Below the pieces are notes generated by a model, which did no database searches, was not told the DNA's origin, and saw only the letters and a program-made list of their open reading frames with translations. This document shows, piece by piece, positions 63,925 through 64,000 of a DNA stretch of 64,000 nucleotides. The position numbers and the translations under genes are program-made. The DNA is from an uncultured bacterium (GTDB lineage Bacteria; Bacteroidota; Bacteroidia; Bacteroidales; Bacteroidaceae), in NCBI GenBank assembly GCA_905216025.1, contig CAJMSE010000019.1, positions 1 through 64,000 on the forward strand. The letters are read 5' to 3'. Within the stretch, counting starts at the first letter, position 1, and every line of letters begins with the position of its first letter.

Positions 63925-64000
63925 ATGGCAACAAAGAAAGACGAGAAGGGCCCCAGCATGATAGAGACCTTTCAGGAGTTTAAGGAGACCAAGAATATCG
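63925..64000 (+). CDS. nusA: Transcription factor NusA (5' end only)
   Basis: The first 25 codons: MATKKDEKGPSMIETFQEFK then ETKNI, cut by the window edge. The MIETFxEFKExKNI stretch is the NusA N-terminal pattern seen in Bacteroidota. The position right after rimP fits the conserved rimP-nusA-infB order. Only the N-terminus can be judged. Confidence 0.85.
   Translation, partial: MATKKDEKGPSMIETFQEFKETKNI

Overview
The window looks like chromosome of a fairly GC-rich Bacteroidales bacterium, most likely Prevotella-like (Prevotellaceae). The reasons are a SusC/SusD pair, many promoters of the Bacteroidota type (TAnnTTTG, several with TTG or TTTG 19-20 bases upstream), a BspA-like DUF285 surface protein, an HU-like/smalltalk cassette, DUF3332, DUF4252 and DUF2851 proteins, and secreted proteins ending in the short 'Y-[ND]-x-x-G-[QR]' tail common in Prevotella. 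No plasmid, phage or insertion-sequence backbone is visible.

Layout. 0-6 kb is repeat-rich and holds a DUF3332 lipoprotein, a GH43 glycosidase, a small XRE regulator after a long non-coding leader, a TolB-like propeller protein and an outer-membrane barrel. 6.3-15.4 kb has tRNA-CAU and a rightward run: Ca2+ P-type ATPase, ribF, a CPBP protease, DUF2851, a thioesterase, dprA and dusB. 15.4-25.7 kb is a secreted-protein zone: BspA-like protein, a 58-residue peptide, a lipoprotein, an M6 metalloprotease and a GLUG/Big protein. 26-29 kb carries a small HU-like/smalltalk cassette with a probable truncated M15 peptidase, then ruvB and coaD, then a RelE/XRE toxin-antitoxin pair. 30-36.7 kb is a leftward SusC-SusD-lipoprotein-secreted protein operon. 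36.9-54.5 kb is mainly housekeeping: ybeY, S41 protease, parE, a GNAT-like protein, ompA, a THUMP-like methyltransferase, an M15D dipeptidase, an ECF sigma operon with DUF4252, argB, speA, aroK, topA and a NUDIX hydrolase. 54.8-58.5 kb has an alpha/beta hydrolase, a thioredoxin-fold lipoprotein and a GH105 hydrolase, suggesting pectin or rhamnogalacturonan use. 58.7-64 kb is pnp, tRNA-Asn, a second S41 protease, rimP and the start of nusA.

The most striking content lies between the genes. There are several separate repeat families: (A) six copies of a ~146-166 bp inverted-repeat element, all in the first 19.3 kb; (B) at least seven copies of a GC-rich element with a TATGGGAG-type core, placed between genes of the same direction; (C) three arrays, each of five 19-bp near-palindromes (GTNAC ... 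GTNAC) on an exact 22-bp period, all at gene 3' ends; (D, E) two more tandem arrays with 22- and 23-bp periods; (F) TCAGAG-rich tracts; (G) 'aacgcaaaggcg' fold-backs; (H) one 24-bp-arm fold-back; and (I) 8-bp AGGTTATR microsatellites next to two A copies. Several reading frames start, end or are interrupted inside these repeats. All family names are calls from reading the sequence and its translations; no database search was run.
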